A stretch of DNA of 64,000 nucleotides from Tragulus kanchil (GCA_022376925.1 JAIOJX010000032.1:169037979-169101978), one strand, 5' to 3'; positions 33,710-45,139 are shown, counted from the stretch's first letter. Notes: a model not told the origin generated them from the sequence alone. Numbers and translations: made by a program.

Positions 33710-33764
33710 GAACCTGTGGCTACGGTCCTCTGGTGTGTAAGTGTTTCCGATGACCGTTTCTAGC

Positions 33765-33976
33765 GGCTTCCCAGGTGGCGCGAGTGGTAAAGAGCCCGCC
33801 CGCCGACGCAGCACGCCCGCGAGCCTCGCTTCAGTCTCTGGGCTTGGGAGGCTCCCCGGAGGAGGGCAGGGTGCCCCGCTGCAGCACTCTCGCCTGGGGA
33901 CTCGCACGCGCAGAGGAGCTGGCGGGCTGCAGTCCGGGGGCTGCAGGGTCGACGGAAGCTGCTTGGCACGCACGGT
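33765..33976 (+). mobile_element. Bov-tA SINE (artefact copy, L2)
   Basis: Second image of 32636-32847 at offset 1129. Confidence 0.88.
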
Positions 33977-34079
33977 CGTTTCTACATCCTTGAAATTCAC
34001 TCGCTGCAGGAGCAAGTCCTCAGCGCACGAGCGGCTCTGAGCTCCACATTCAGGCTTCAGGCCGCGGACGCGAGTTTCG

Positions 34080-37000
34080 TCACGTTCTGGGCGGTTTCCT
34101 TTCTGTGTGTTTTGGGAGCGTCGGTCATGCGTGTCAGGCCTTCCTGGTTTGAACACGCCCCTACTCTTCGCTCTGTTATTTCACACTGCTATTTCCCTTT
34201 ATTGTGTGTGATTTCCTCAAGCCAGGCCCTCTGTCTTCAGAGGCATTTCTGGTCCCGTGCCGTCTTCCCTGCTCTCAGATGTGGCTCTCACCCCCACGGC
34301 GTTCTCGCCCTTCCTCCTCTGCGCTCAGATGCTCATGGCTTCGGCTGGCTCCGCCGTCTCCTCTTCCTGAGCCCCTGGCTGCCCCCGGCGAGCCGGGCCG
34401 TCTCCAGGCGCTGGACGTCGTTTGGTCTCCGCGTCCCCGTGCTTCTTGGAGGTTCCTCCCGGGGTCTCGTCCGTCTTGTGCGCAGGGCCCTCTTGTCTCA
34501 TGTTCTGCAGGCTTCCCGTGCCGGTGTGACGCCGCCCGCCGGGCGTGACGTCTCTTCTGTGACAGGAGCAGGTCTCCCGCGAGCGTGCGTGGACGCCACG
34601 GCCGGCGCCTCACAAGCGGCAGGAGCCTGTTCCTCGCAGCCTGGAGGCTGGGCGTGCGAGATCAGGGGCCCGGTGCGGCGTGGGGTCCAGGCTCCTGCTG
34701 CTCGTGAGGCGCCCAGCGTGCGGCGCTCTGTTACGGAAGCAGGGACAGGCCAGCGGGTGCCCATCACTACGCTCGTCTCAAGCGCCTTCCCGGGTTTCTT
34801 CAGGCGACCACGAGCTCGTCGAATCTATTTGATTTCCCCCATTTTTATGCAGGAGGCCGTTTCCTGTGCCCCTCCCTCCGTGTGCCCAGCTTGTGTTAGA
34901 AGCTGCCCTGCAGCGGCCGCCTGCTGGGCCTGTGCTCTGGGTTTGCAGCCGGCCTCCCCGTGGGCCGCCTGCCGGGTCCCCTCGCCCGGGGCCGCCCCGC
35001 CCCGCGGGCCGACACAGGCGGCTCCGGGGTGCTCACCCGGGCAGGGCCGGCGCCCTGGGTCTCCCACGGAGCGTGCTGGCTTAAACTGAAGAGAGATGCA
35101 CACGCGTGAGGAGCGCGGCCAACGCCTCTCCAGGGTCACCTGCGTCTGTGGCAACGCTGAGGACGTCCCTCTCGCCCCCAGAGGCTCCAGCCCTTCCTCT
35201 GCAGCCTCCCCCCACTGGAGGCCGCTGCCGGCCAGGACCTTCGCCGTGTCCGTCCGTCTGCGGGACGGAGTCGGCGAGGATCCCTTCGTGGTGGCCACCT
35301 GCAAGGCTCAGACCCGTCCGTTTCCGGGTACCTCACACCTGCCTTTGCTCGTGGACCGCTCGCCGGGTGGACAGCCCCTGGGGTGGTCATCCCCCGCGGG
35401 TGGCGTGGGGCAGTTTCCCTTTGGGCCGTGAACGTTCACACGCAGACCTGCTTGTGGACACGGGGGCTTCTCCCGAGAGGGGAGTGGTGGCCAGGGGCGC
35501 ATGCGGCCTCGGCAGGGCCACCAAGTGACAGCCAAGTCAGCGCGGCCTTCCCCACCTGCCCCACGCCACCTTGACGTCCCAGCGGGCCGCGCTGCTCCCC
35601 CGCCCCGCCAGCACCCCGTGCCCCGGGGCCTTCCCTCTGGCCACCGGGGGCCTGTGCCGCGGGTCGGGTACCCCAGGGTCCCTTCGCCGGGTCATCCGCA
35701 CAGCCGTCGTCTCTGGTGACACCGACGCTCTCCAGGAACGAGCCCTCCTGTGACTTTCTTTATAAATTGTTCCTCTTTGGGGGTGTGGCTGAGAGCCGCC
35801 GTTCGCTCGTTAAGGGCAGAGCGAGGGGTGACCTCGCGGCGCCGGGCCCGGGTGGGGCCGGGGTGGAGCGCGGCCGTGGCGGGAGGGCACGTGTGGGAGG
35901 GCACCCTCGCTGGGTTGTGGGGCGTTTTTGAAGCAGGTCCGTCAGCTGGAGAAGGACACCGGGAAACAAGGTAGCAGGTCCTCCAAGGACTGGGGTTTCC
36001 CCGCTGGAAAGGTGACAGAACAAGGGAGCAGAGATAAGAGCTGGGGGCCCCCTGGAGCTCCGCGGGGTGGGCGGGACGCAGAGCCCAGCTCAAACCGTGG
36101 GACACGCGCCTCGAGGGCTCTCGGCCCCGTGACCAGGGACCTCTGTCGGCCGACTGCCATACCTGGACGTTGCCATCGGCGCAGACTAAGATCCTAGAGC
36201 CCCGCACGGACCCCGGGATGACGCAGAGCCCAGGCTGGGGTGGGAGCCGCCGGGAGGTCAGGGAGGCCTGAAGGCCTGGGGTCTTCCACGTCCACTCCGC
36301 CCGCCTCTGGTGGGGACACAGGCTGTCGCCTTTCCCACCCCTTGGACGCAGGGTTTGGGACGGCTTGGTCCCCTGGGCTCCCTGCACTGGAGCTGAGCCT
36401 GTCCTGCATTACCCACATGGGCCTCCAGTCCAACCGGTGTCCTTTCACACGTGGAGGAGACACACGGGCGTGGACGTGCGGAGACAGAAGAGCCTTGTGA
36501 GGGCGGCGGCCGCAGCCCAGGGGCTCGCTGAGTGCGCTGGCAGCCCTGAGGGTCCAGCTGCTCTTTGCAGAAAACCCCCGTGCCCGCCTCAAGGGGCGCT
36601 GGAGAGCCTGTGGGTCCTGGGGCCGCTAGGGTGGGGCTCCCTCGGCCGCCAGCTGGCGGTCGCTGCAGGCAACAGGGACAGACCACCAGAACCCGCACAG
36701 ATGCTCTCCCAGCCAGTCCAATAGGTCCACGCAAATGAGGCATTGTGACGTCATGCGTCTCCACCCCAGCGGCTGGAGAACAGAGAGGGTGGTGGGGAGC
36801 GGCCCGGCTGGAGACGCTGTCCTGCTGGCAGCCGGGGGCACAGCCTGTCCACCTGGGCCCGTGAGGATGCTGCCCCTGCGGGGTGAGGTGGGCCTGGTCC
36901 CCGTGGGCAAGTACGGCTGAGCCGGGGCCTGCTCCGGCTGGACCCTCTGCGCCCCTCTCCTGCCACACGTGAGGAGCTGAGAGCAGGGGACCCAGAGTGC

Positions 37001-37499
37001 CCTGGACAAGTCCGGAGAAGGGATGGTAGGCATCCCCGCTTGCCGGCAGGACACCTGGAGGACGCAGAAGTCAAGGGAAGAGGGGCGGGGAGAGAGGGGC
37101 GGCCTCATGGCTTCAGCGAGGAGCTCAGGCGCAGATGGAACCCTGTCCAGAGGGCGGCTCGTCCCCTCAGAACACAGCGGCCGCGGGAGGAGAGGAGGTC
37201 CACAGCCAGGAGGGCGTGTGACCGCTGGGCCTGGGGGCCAGGACCCTCTGGCCCAGGTGGAGCTGGGATTCCTCGGCTCCAAGGGGGTCAACCAGAGCGA
37301 ACCAGTCCGTCCCTGCAAACGACCTGCAGGACGCTCCGCGGGGCTGGCCCGGAGGCCCGGGGCGGGGCTCGCTCAGCCTGGCTCCCGCCCCGCGGACGCG
37401 CGCTCATCCCAGCGGCTCTGCGAAAACCCTGCTTCCCGAGGCGGGCTCGGGGCCACGGGAGCGGCGGGTGCAGAGTTCCGGCTCCGCAGAGCCCCAGTT
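34080..37499. other. GC-rich single-copy DNA, no gene identified
   Basis: About 3.4 kb without a recognised repeat or gene. A 325-codon plus-strand frame at 34112-35089 is Pro/Arg/Ser/Ala-rich, overlaps other long frames and shows no domain. An exon-like segment on the minus strand (36163-36234) is described separately. Sequence near 35750-35800 is AT-richer. Confidence 0.45.
36163..36234 (-). other. Possible 72-bp internal exon, minus strand (speculative)
   Basis: On the minus strand a CTCCCACCCCAG acceptor-like site precedes 72 open bases, followed by a GTATGG donor-like site. Both boundaries are in phase 0. The 24 codons read PGLCVIPGSVRGSRILVCAD then GNVQ. Composition differs from the surrounding low-complexity frames, and the ILVCADGNVQVW-type read-through loosely resembles a beta-propeller blade. 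No flanking exon was found, so this may be chance. Confidence 0.13.
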
Positions 37500-37795
37500 A
37501 GACGAAAACAAACAGAACAGACGCAACCTCCCAGGCCAATTACACTGAAGCACGGAAAATAAGAGACAAGGAGAAAATCACTCGGGTTTCTGAAAGAGAC
37601 AGGTCATCTGTTACAAAGCAGCAAGCGCACCCGGCTGGCTCCTCCACGGAGGCGCTGGAGCCCGGGACGGCGAGACGGCATCTCGGAAGAGCCCAGGGAG
37701 CCCTCAGAATCGAATTCCACCTGCAGAAAACATGCTACATAAATGTGACTGAATAAAGCACATTTTCAGACCAATCTGCCAGCAGCCTTCCTTCA
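37500..37795. other. AT-richer complex island, candidate non-coding element
   Basis: Contains CCAATTACACTGAAGCACGG, TCACTCGGGTTTCTGAAAGA, CATCTGTTACAAAGCAGC and ATAAATGTGACTGAATAAAG stretches. It is complex, not low-complexity, has no repeat family that I recognise and no sustained frame. Candidate conserved element by appearance only. Confidence 0.3.
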
Positions 37796-37796
37796 C

Positions 37797-37905
37797 TAAA
37801 GTGAAAGTGGGACGTGTTAGTCGTGCCCGGCTCTGCGACCCCGTGGACTGCAGCCGCCAGGCTCCTCTGTCCATGCAGCTCTCCAGGCCCGGGCGCTGGA
37901 GCGGG
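37797..37905 (-). mobile_element. Bov-tA SINE fragment, minus strand
   Basis: Contains GTGTTAGTCGTGCCCGGCTC, TGCGACCCCGTGGACTGCAG and CCAGGCTCCTCTGTCCATGC. It ends at the CTGGAGCGGGT region, so only the 3' half of the SINE is present. GC-shifted relative to the family. Confidence 0.83.
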
Positions 37906-38214
37906 TGAGAGGGCGGCCTGGCTGCGACATCCGTCACCCCGCTGACCGCAGGGTTGATTCGGCTGACCTGGCTGGCCAGGCAGGTGTCCCCTTCCTCCCT
38001 CACTGCTCCACGCGCGTCCCTCCGAAGCTGTGCCCTCGGTCGAGGGGGACGGCCATCCCCGATAGAGGAGGACTGGTCTCCAGCCACGGGCGTGCGAGGA
38101 GCTGCACTCCCCGGCTAGAGCCTCCAGACCAGCTCTCAGGAACGCCGGAGGACTCCACCGTACATACGTGCCAGAGCTGTTCCATCCATTCATTCGCTAA
38201 CATGTGGGGCCTAA
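37906..38214. other. Single-copy DNA between SINE fragment and L1
   Basis: GC-rich, no recognised element or exon. Confidence 0.4.
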
Positions 38215-38730
38215 TAAAACTTTAAAGCCTTTGTACAGCAAAAGAAACCACAAACAAGGTGAACAGACAGCCCACAGAATGGGAGAAAATCATAGCAAAT
38301 GAAACAACAGACAAAGAATTAATCTCCAAAATCTACAAGCAACTCAGACAACTCAGCACTGGAAAAACGAACAACCCAATCAAAAAACGGGAAAAAGATC
38401 TAAATAGGCATCTCACCGAAGAAGGCATACAGATGGCCAAAAAGCACATGAAATGAGGCTCAGCCTCGCTTGCTTATTATTAGAGAAATGCAAATCAAAA
38501 CTACAATGAGATATCACCTCACACCCGTCAGAATGGCCGTCATCCACAGATCGACAGACAATAAATGCTGGAGAGGCTGCGGAGAAAAGGGAACCCTCTT
38601 GCATTGCTGGAGGGAATGTAGATTGATACAGCCGCTATGGAAGACAGTATGGAGATTCCCTAAAAAACTAAAAACAGAACATATGACCCAGCAATCCCAC
38701 TCTTAAGCTTATACCCTGATGAAACACTTG
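38215..38730 (+). mobile_element. L1 LINE ORF2 C-terminal remnant, plus strand
   Basis: Encodes pieces of the L1 ORF2 protein C-terminus. Codons at 38259-38456 read [20 protein letters not shown] and related sequence. A second frame at 38470-38706 contains [18 protein letters not shown] (the C-terminal cysteine-rich motif) followed by [13 protein letters not shown] stop and a frame change lie between them, and the 5' part and 3' UTR are missing. Non-functional remnant. Confidence 0.92.
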
Positions 38731-39136
38731 GCCTTGTGAGGATTCCTGACGGTCATCCCAGGGGCCCCGACCGTGACCACACCTGGTCAGTCCTGGTGGC
38801 AGGACCCCCTGCTGCGGCATCTCGACCCCCTTCCTCCTCCTCCCAACGTACGTCTGTGACCATTTTTGTATCAGCAGGACTTTATGGAAATTCTGTGCTT
38901 TGTGTTAAAATCCACACTGTCGTCTCAGCTTGTTTGTCAGGAGCTCCATGGTGGCCAGTGCGTCCCTCTGCGTGACCCACAGGTGGATGTGGTCTGTGCT
39001 AGCCTTTTTTTTTTAAACTTTTATTTTACTTTTAACTTCTACAGAGTTTGGTGGTTTACGGACGTGGACGTTCCCAGATTATGTGCTCGACTGTCTGCTT
39101 TAACCGGCAGACGGCGGCTGTGCGGCGCTGGGCTGG
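38731..39136. other. Mixed single-copy DNA
   Basis: Includes a poly-T/A-rich stretch at 39004-39045 that may be a retroposon tail. No gene recognised. Confidence 0.35.
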
Positions 39137-39277
39137 TGTCTGCGACGCCTCTGCACGGGTCAGTCGCGGGCGCGCCTGTGTCCCCGCCCTCCTGACCGCC
39201 CCCCACCCCGCCAGGTCGTCCCGGACCGCAGGCTGCGCTCCTGCCCCGCGGCGGTGGAGTCTGGCCCGCGGGGACAA

Positions 39278-39432
39278 GTGCCCCCAGCCGCGCGCTCTCC
39301 GCACCCCGCCCTGCCCGTGCCCGCGGGCGTGCCCCCAGCCGCGCGCTCTCCGCGCCCCGCCCCTGCCCGTGCCCGCGGGCGTGCCCCCAGCCGCGCGCTC
39401 TCCGCGCCCCGCCCCTGCCCGTGCCCGCGGGC
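39278..39432 (+). repeat. GC-rich minisatellite, 51-52 bp x 3 (M1)
   Basis: Three consecutive units at 39278-39328, 39329-39380 and 39381-39432. Each starts GTGCCCCCAGCCGCGCGCTC and ends CCCGTGCCCGCGGGC. Units 2 and 3 are identical and unit 1 differs slightly. Such GC-rich minisatellites are common near ruminant and other mammalian chromosome ends. Confidence 0.88.
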
Positions 39433-40405
39433 CTGCCCCTGCCGCTCAGTCTCCACGGTCGCCCTGCGGGCAGGCTCATCGGCGTGGGGTCCGTGTCCGG
39501 TGTGCGTCCCTGCCCTCCCGGCCCTCCCGGAAGCCCCGTCCCGACTCTCGGCCGTGGCCGCGCGGGGCAGTGAGGGTGGAGGATGATCTTGGACTCTTGT
39601 TCGGACCAGGGCCTCGGGGAGGGCGGCAGGACACGCGCTCGTGAGTCTCGTCGTCAAGCTCCCGGGGTACCGCAGCCGGGCCTGGTGGGCGCGTGAAGGC
39701 CGGGGTCAGAGATCTGCAGCCCTGGCTCCCTGCAGGCGGGCAGACTATTCCGGAACAGCCAGAGGCAGGGTCCTCTGCGTGTGGGGGCCCGGCCTTGCGT
39801 GTGGCACAGCCCCACGTGACCTCCTGGGGAGGGTCCAGGCCTCTCCCTCGAGGCGGCAGGGCCCCTTGGCAGGACCCCGGGCCCGGCTCCTCTGCAGGGC
39901 CTGACCGAGGGGCTGAGACGCCACCGCGCCTCCAGAGAGGGTGTGAGACGGAGCGCACGTGGGTTTTCAAAGGTGTCTGAGCACCGGTGCTGGGCTCGGA
40001 TGACGCACGCACGGCAAGGGTGGCGGGCAGGGGCGGGGGTCTGGAATGCAGGCACAGGGGTCCCAGCCCCATGCGCCTTGATGAGAGACGGGCCCTAGGG
40101 GTGCAGGGGCCCCGCGGTGCTCACCTGGCCTGGAGCTGGGTCCCTGGGTCTGGGGGACCAGGGCACAAGGGCGGGCGTCTATGGGGAAATCTGGGGGAGG
40201 AGGGGCCGGCCTGCCTCACAGAGAGGGGGGGCCCGGTGGAGAAAGTGAGCCCACAGGTGAGGTGGGGGTGTGGGAGCATTCCTGCCTTTGTCTGCGACGC
40301 CTCTGCTGTCCGCCGCCCCTGACCGCCCCCACCCGCCAGGTCGTCCCGGACCGCAGGCTGCGCTCCTGCCCGAGTCCCGCGGTGGAGTCTGGCCAGCGGG
40401 GACAA

Positions 40406-40555
40406 GTGCCCCAGCCAGCGCTCTCCGCACCCGCCCTGCCCGTGCCGCGGCGTGCCCCCAGCCGCGCGCTCTCCGCGCCCCGCCCCTGCCCGTGCCCGCG
40501 GGCGTGCCCCCAGCCGCGCGCTCTCCGCGCCCCGCCCCTGCCCGTGCCCGCGGGC
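40406..40555 (+). repeat. GC-rich minisatellite (artefact copy, M2)
   Basis: Same three units at 40406-40451, 40452-40503 and 40504-40555. Unit 1 is shortened to 46 bases by run-length losses at the poor start of pair M copy 2, so the difference is not allelic variation. Confidence 0.85.
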
Positions 40556-41500
40556 CTGCCCCTGCCGCTCAGTCTCCACGGTCGCCCTGCGGGCAGGCTC
40601 ATCGGCGTGGGGTCCGTGTCCGGTGTGCGTCCCTGCCCTCCCGGCCCTCCCGGAAGCCCCGTCCCGACTCTCGGCCGTGGCCGCGCGGGGCAGTGAGGGT
40701 GGAGGATGATCTTGGACTCTTGTTCGGACCAGGGCCTCGGGGAGGGCGGCAGGACACGCGCTCGTGAGTCTCGTCGTCAAGCTCCCGGGGTACCGCAGCC
40801 GGGCCTGGTGGGCGCGTGAAGGCCGGGGTCAGAGATCTGCAGCCCTGGCTCCCTGCAGGCGGGCAGACTATTCCGGAACAGCCAGAGGCAGGGTCCTCTG
40901 CGTGTGGGGCCCGGCCTTGCGTGTGGCACAGCCCCACGTGACCTCCTGGGAGGGTCCAGGCCTCTCCCTCGAGGCGGCAGGGCCCCTTGGCAGGACCCCG
41001 GGCCCGGCTCCTCTGCAGGGCCTGACCGAGGGGCTGAGACGCCACCGCGCCTCCAGAGAGGGTGTGAGACGGAGCGCACGTGGGTTTTCAAAGGTGTCTG
41101 AGCACCGGTGCTGGGCTCGGATGACGCACGCACGGCAAGGGTGGCGGGCAGGGGCGGGGGTCTGGAATGCAGGCACAGGGGTCCCAGCCCCATGCGCCTT
41201 GATGAGAGACGGGCCCTAGGGGTGCAGGGGCCCCGCGGTGCTCACCTGGCCTGGAGCTGGGTCCCTGGGTCTGGGGGACCAGGGCACAAGGGCGGGCGTC
41301 TATGGGGAAATCTGGGGGAGGAGGGGCCGGCCTGCCTCACAGAGAGGGGGGGCCCGGTGGAGAAAGTGAGCCCACAGGTGAGGTGGGGGTGTGGGAGCAT
41401 TCCTGCCTTTCCCTGAGACCTCTCCGACCACCCACCCCCTCCACCTGACCCACTCCTCCTCCCCCCTCTCCCCTGCACGGTTCCCCACCCCCCGTCGAGG

Positions 41501-41835
41501 TAACACCATCACCGCGTGCGGACCGGCACGTCTGTCCCGCTCTGACCACAGCCACCCCCCGTAAAGATACGCCGTGCCCACTAACCAGCCCCTCCCCGTG
41601 CCCGACCGCAGCCCTGGGTCTCCCCTCTGTTTCTGGATCTGCCTGTGCTGAATTCCTCATGTGAATGGAACCACACGTGTGGACGTCTGTGTCTGGCCTC
41701 TTGTAGCGTGGAGTCAGAGTTCATCCACAGAGCGGCGTGTGTCAGGAAGCCCTCACTTTCCCCGGCTGAGTAATCCTCTCCTCGTGGATAGACCGTCGCG
41801 TCCTGGTTGGCCTATCCAGTGAGGGCTGTTTGGGC
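41501..41835 (-). mobile_element. L1 3' end fragment, minus strand, GC-shifted (N1)
   Basis: Reverse complement of an old L1 3' UTR. Recognisable blocks are AACACCATCACC, CCCACTAACCAGCCCCTCCC, CTCTGTTTCTGGATCTGCCT, CATGTGAATGGAACCACACG, GTGTCTGGCCTCTTGTAGCG and a GGCTGAGTAATCCTCTCC end. Many substitutions toward G/C. Confidence 0.75.
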
Positions 41836-42628
41836 TAGAAGGAGCGTCTTGAGGCAGAGCGTTTAGTGACGTCTCTCCCGGCTACAGCTTCTGGGGCCGG
41901 GCAAGATCCACGGGCTCCTGTGGTCGCCGCAGCCCTCCGGGGCCCTCCCGCACCGTGGCCTGGCCCTCCTGTGCTCCGCGCCCGCGGCCCCTGCCCCGCT
42001 CCCGCACCCCAGGCGCTCCCTGCCGCCTCCGTTGCCCTCGCCCTCTCACGGCCAGGTTCCCTGACCGGGTGGTCCTCATCCTCTGAGCCCCGACTGAGTG
42101 TCGCTTCGGGGGACGGCCCACTGCCCACCCTGGCCACTCCGCGCCTGCCGCCCACACTGACCGTGCGCCCCGTCACCGCGCCTCCAGAGAGGGTGTGAGA
42201 CGGAGCGCACGTGGGTTTTCAAAGGTGTCTGAGCACCGGTGCTGGGCTCGGATGACGCACGCACGGCAAGGGTGGCGGGCAGGGGCGGGGGTCTGGAATG
42301 CAGGCACAGGGGTCCCAGCCCCATGCGCCTTGATGAGAGACGGGCCCTAGGGGTGCAGGGGCCCCGCGGTGCTCACCTGGCCTGGAGCTGGGTCCCTGGG
42401 TCTGGGGGACCAGGGCACAAGGGCGGGCGTCTATGGGGAAATCTGGGGGAGGAGGGGCCGGCCTGCCTCACAGAGAGGGGGGGCCCGGTGGAGAAAGTGA
42501 GCCCACAGGTGAGGTGGGGGTGTGGGAGCATTCCTGCCTTTCCCTGAGACCTCTCCGACCACCCACCCCCTCCACCTGACCCACTCCTCCCCCCGCTCCC
42601 CTGCACGGTTCCCCACCCCCCGTCGAGG

Positions 42629-42962
42629 TAACACCATCACCGCGTGCGGACCGGCACGTCTGTCCCGCTCTGACCACAGCCACCCCCCGTAAAGATACGC
42701 CGTGCCCACTAACCAGCCCCTCCCCGTGCCCGACCGCAGCCCTGGGTCTCCCCTCTGTTTCTGGATCTGCCTGTGCTGAATTCCTCATGTGAATGGAACC
42801 ACACGTGTGGACGTCTGTGTCTGGCCTCTTGTAGCGTGGAGTCAGAGTTCATCCACAGAGCGGCGTGTGTCAGGAAGCCCTCACTTTCCCCGGCTGAGTA
42901 ATCCTCTCCTCGTGGATAGACCGTCGCGTCCTGGTTGGCCTATCCAGTGAGGGCTGTTTGGG
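42629..42962 (-). mobile_element. L1 3' end fragment (artefact copy, N2)
   Basis: Second image of 41501-41835 in pair N. Confidence 0.75.
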
Positions 42963-43304
42963 CTAGAAGGAGCGTCTTGAGGCAGAGCGTTTAGTGACGT
43001 CTCTCCCGGCTACAGCTTCTGGGGCCGGGCAAGATCCACGGGCTCCTGTGGTCGCCGCAGCCCTCCGGGGCCCTCCCGCACCGTGGCCTGGCCCTCCTGT
43101 GCTCCGCGCCCGCGGCCCCTGCCCCGCTCCCGCACCCCAGGCGCTCCCTGCCGCCTCCGTTGCCCTCGCCCTCTCACGGCCAGGTTCCCTGACCGGGTGG
43201 TCCTCATCCTCTGAGCCCCGACTGAGTGTCGCTTCGGGGGACGGCCCACTGCCCACCCTGGCCACTCCGCGCCTGCCGCCCACACTGACCGTGCGCCCCG
43301 TCAC

Positions 43305-44394
43305 AGCCCCGCCGCGGGCCGCCCGTCCTGGTGCTCCTGGCTCCGCAGCCCCGGGCCGTCGGGGTGGCGGCAGCCTGGCTGGTCTCGGCACTCCCCCGCG
43401 CTCCGCCAGGGCACCGGGCAGGGCGGGCGCTCGCCGCGGGCCGCGCCGGCCTGGAGGGGCGTCTGTGAGCGCGGAGCCGTCAGGCAGAGGCGCTGCACCC
43501 GGGCCGCGCGCGCCCGCTTGGCGTCTACGCGAGCTGGCACCGGCGCCAGCTGCCACGGCGCCATCCAGTTGGCCGTGCTCGCACTGGGTCTGTGCCCGCT
43601 CCAGAGAACAGGACATATTTTTATTTAAAGAAATCAATGCATCATGTGCAGGGCTGTCAGCGACAATTAGGAGACCGCGTTAACTCTCTGTCTGCCGAGC
43701 CCGAGGGTGGCGCCTCACCAGCTCACCTCAAGCCCCCACGCGGCCAGGCGGGCTCTCTGGGCGGGAGGGCATCACTGAGCCTCTGGGGGGCCCCTGGGGG
43801 CTGAGGCCCCGCGGCCCGGAGGGCCCGCCAGCCGCCGTCAGTGTGCACCCAGTCTGGGCCGGGCCGCCCCCGGGGCCGTGAGTCCAGACTCATCCGAAAC
43901 CCCAGGCCCTTGCTGCCGGGGTGGCAGAGGCCCCCACCGGAGTCCAGCGCGGCCTTGCCGCCGTGAGGGGCCGCGGCGGGCCCCAGGGCCGACCCAGCCC
44001 CGGGCAGCCCGGCTGCGGCAGTGCCACCACCGCCTCTGAAACACTCGGCTTCTCAGGCCCTGCCGAGGCCCGGTCCTCCCAGCCTGCGAGACTGTGCGGG
44101 CCCCTCCTCCAGGAAGCCTTCCAGGGCATTCCAGGCCCTGCTGCTTTCTTGCCCCACAGCCTTGTGCGCTGGCAACTGCTGCAGCCCAGGCCTCGCTCCT
44201 GGACGCTCCCTCCCGGCAGCACTGAGGCTCTGGAGGGCTTCCTTTCGGCCACCGCTCCCCCACGGCCTGGAGGGGTGTCAGGGCCCCCGAGCCAACAGGC
44301 GACGCGGGGACCGTCTGCGCACGCGCCCGCCGCACTGGCTTCCAGCTGAACTGCGGAGGGCACCCTCCCCCACCACAGGCCTCCGGCTCTGAAG
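43305..44394. other. GC-rich single-copy DNA with AT-rich patch
   Basis: Extremely GC- and CpG-rich up to about 43600, possibly a CpG island. It then changes to an AT-rich complex patch at 43605-43690 with TTTTTATTTAAAGAAATCAA and GACAATTAGGAG stretches, then GC-rich again. Long frames on both strands are composition-driven. No gene identified. Confidence 0.4.
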
Positions 44395-44520
44395 CTCGGT
44401 AGATGTTTCGGCAGCAGATCTGCTTCTTGATGACGTCTCTCAGGCTGGTATTCCAATCAGCTCGCATTCTCCGAGCATATGCCGGCCTCCAGAACAGCTC
44501 CATTTCCAAGGGTGACTGGA
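44385..44520 (-). other. Complex island, candidate conserved element or exon (minus strand)
   Basis: In GC-rich surroundings this stretch is balanced in composition. On the minus strand it forms part of a 361-codon frame (43838-44923), where residues 141-180 begin MELFWRPAYARRMRADWNTS and continue with LRDVIKKQICCRNIY. Those residues have a protein-like mix unlike the low-complexity flanks. No family is recognised and no convincing splice sites frame it, so a conserved non-coding element is equally likely. Confidence 0.25.
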
Positions 44521-45139
44521 GACGGCCCCTCCCACGGCTCCGCCCGGTCACTGCGGGCCTGGAGGACGCTGGCCGCACTGTCCGGCCTAGGCCGCCTCCC
44601 GGTCCACACGCGCCCCGCCGCCCCACGTGGTGCCTCCCCGCTCTGCGTTCTCGGCCGCGCCCGCCCGGCTCCTGCCCTCCGGTGTCGTTCGGTCTTCCTC
44701 CCTGACACCCTTGGCTCCCCGGGAGCCCCTGAGCCTGGAGCTGCCCTGAGACACCTGTGGGCGTCCCCCGCCTGCGGGCCCCCTGCCGTGGGTCTGCCGC
44801 CGGGATGGGCGGTCCGGGATCGGTCCACACGCCAGTCTCCCATCTGGCACGGACTCCACGCGTCGGTGCTGCAGGCGAGCACGGCCGTCCAGGCTCCAGC
44901 CGGGGCACCCCCGTCCGGCACACAGGCTCCCTGCCACGGAAGGCGTCCGGAGATCCTGTCTCCTGAGTTGGACATGGCTTTGCTCATTTAAATCCACCGA
45001 ACGTGGATGACCGGCACCGTCACGCAGGCTACCCAGGGGCTCGTCCCGTAGCGGCCCTGACTGACACGTTGGAACGAAGCCTGGAGAGACCCGGGAGGCG
45101 TTCACCAAGCTTGGAGCAGGGATACGTCTGAGGAAGGCC

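Larger units (their letters stand above)
31831..34079. repeat. False tandem duplication, pair L
   Basis: Copy 1 is 31831-32950 and copy 2 is 32959-34079 (offset 1128-1129), with 8 filler bases at 32951-32958. The only differences I see are in an A-rich run near 32284-32296 versus 33412-33425 and a substitution near 32793 versus 33923. Both copies contain an old L1-type end and a Bov-tA SINE. Confidence 0.9.
39137..41410. repeat. False tandem duplication, pair M
   Basis: Copy 1 is 39137-40289 and copy 2 is 40290-41410. The first 160 bases of copy 2 are error-rich: bases are lost throughout 40309-40450 compared with 39160-39328, including about 20 bases near 39157-39180. The remainder is nearly identical. 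This gradient is typical of a poor read start in GC-rich template. Confidence 0.9.
41043..43304. repeat. False tandem duplication, pair N
   Basis: Copy 1 is 41043-42176 and copy 2 is 42174-43304, sharing 3 bases at the junction. Copy 1 overlaps pair M copy 2, so 41043-41410 exists three times (from about 39923, 41043 and 42174). The main difference is a C/T-rich run at 41455-41474 versus 42584-42600. Confidence 0.9.

Noticed and set aside
34112..35089. 325-codon plus-strand open frame
   Set aside because: No family resemblance, poor composition, and competing frames on both strands.
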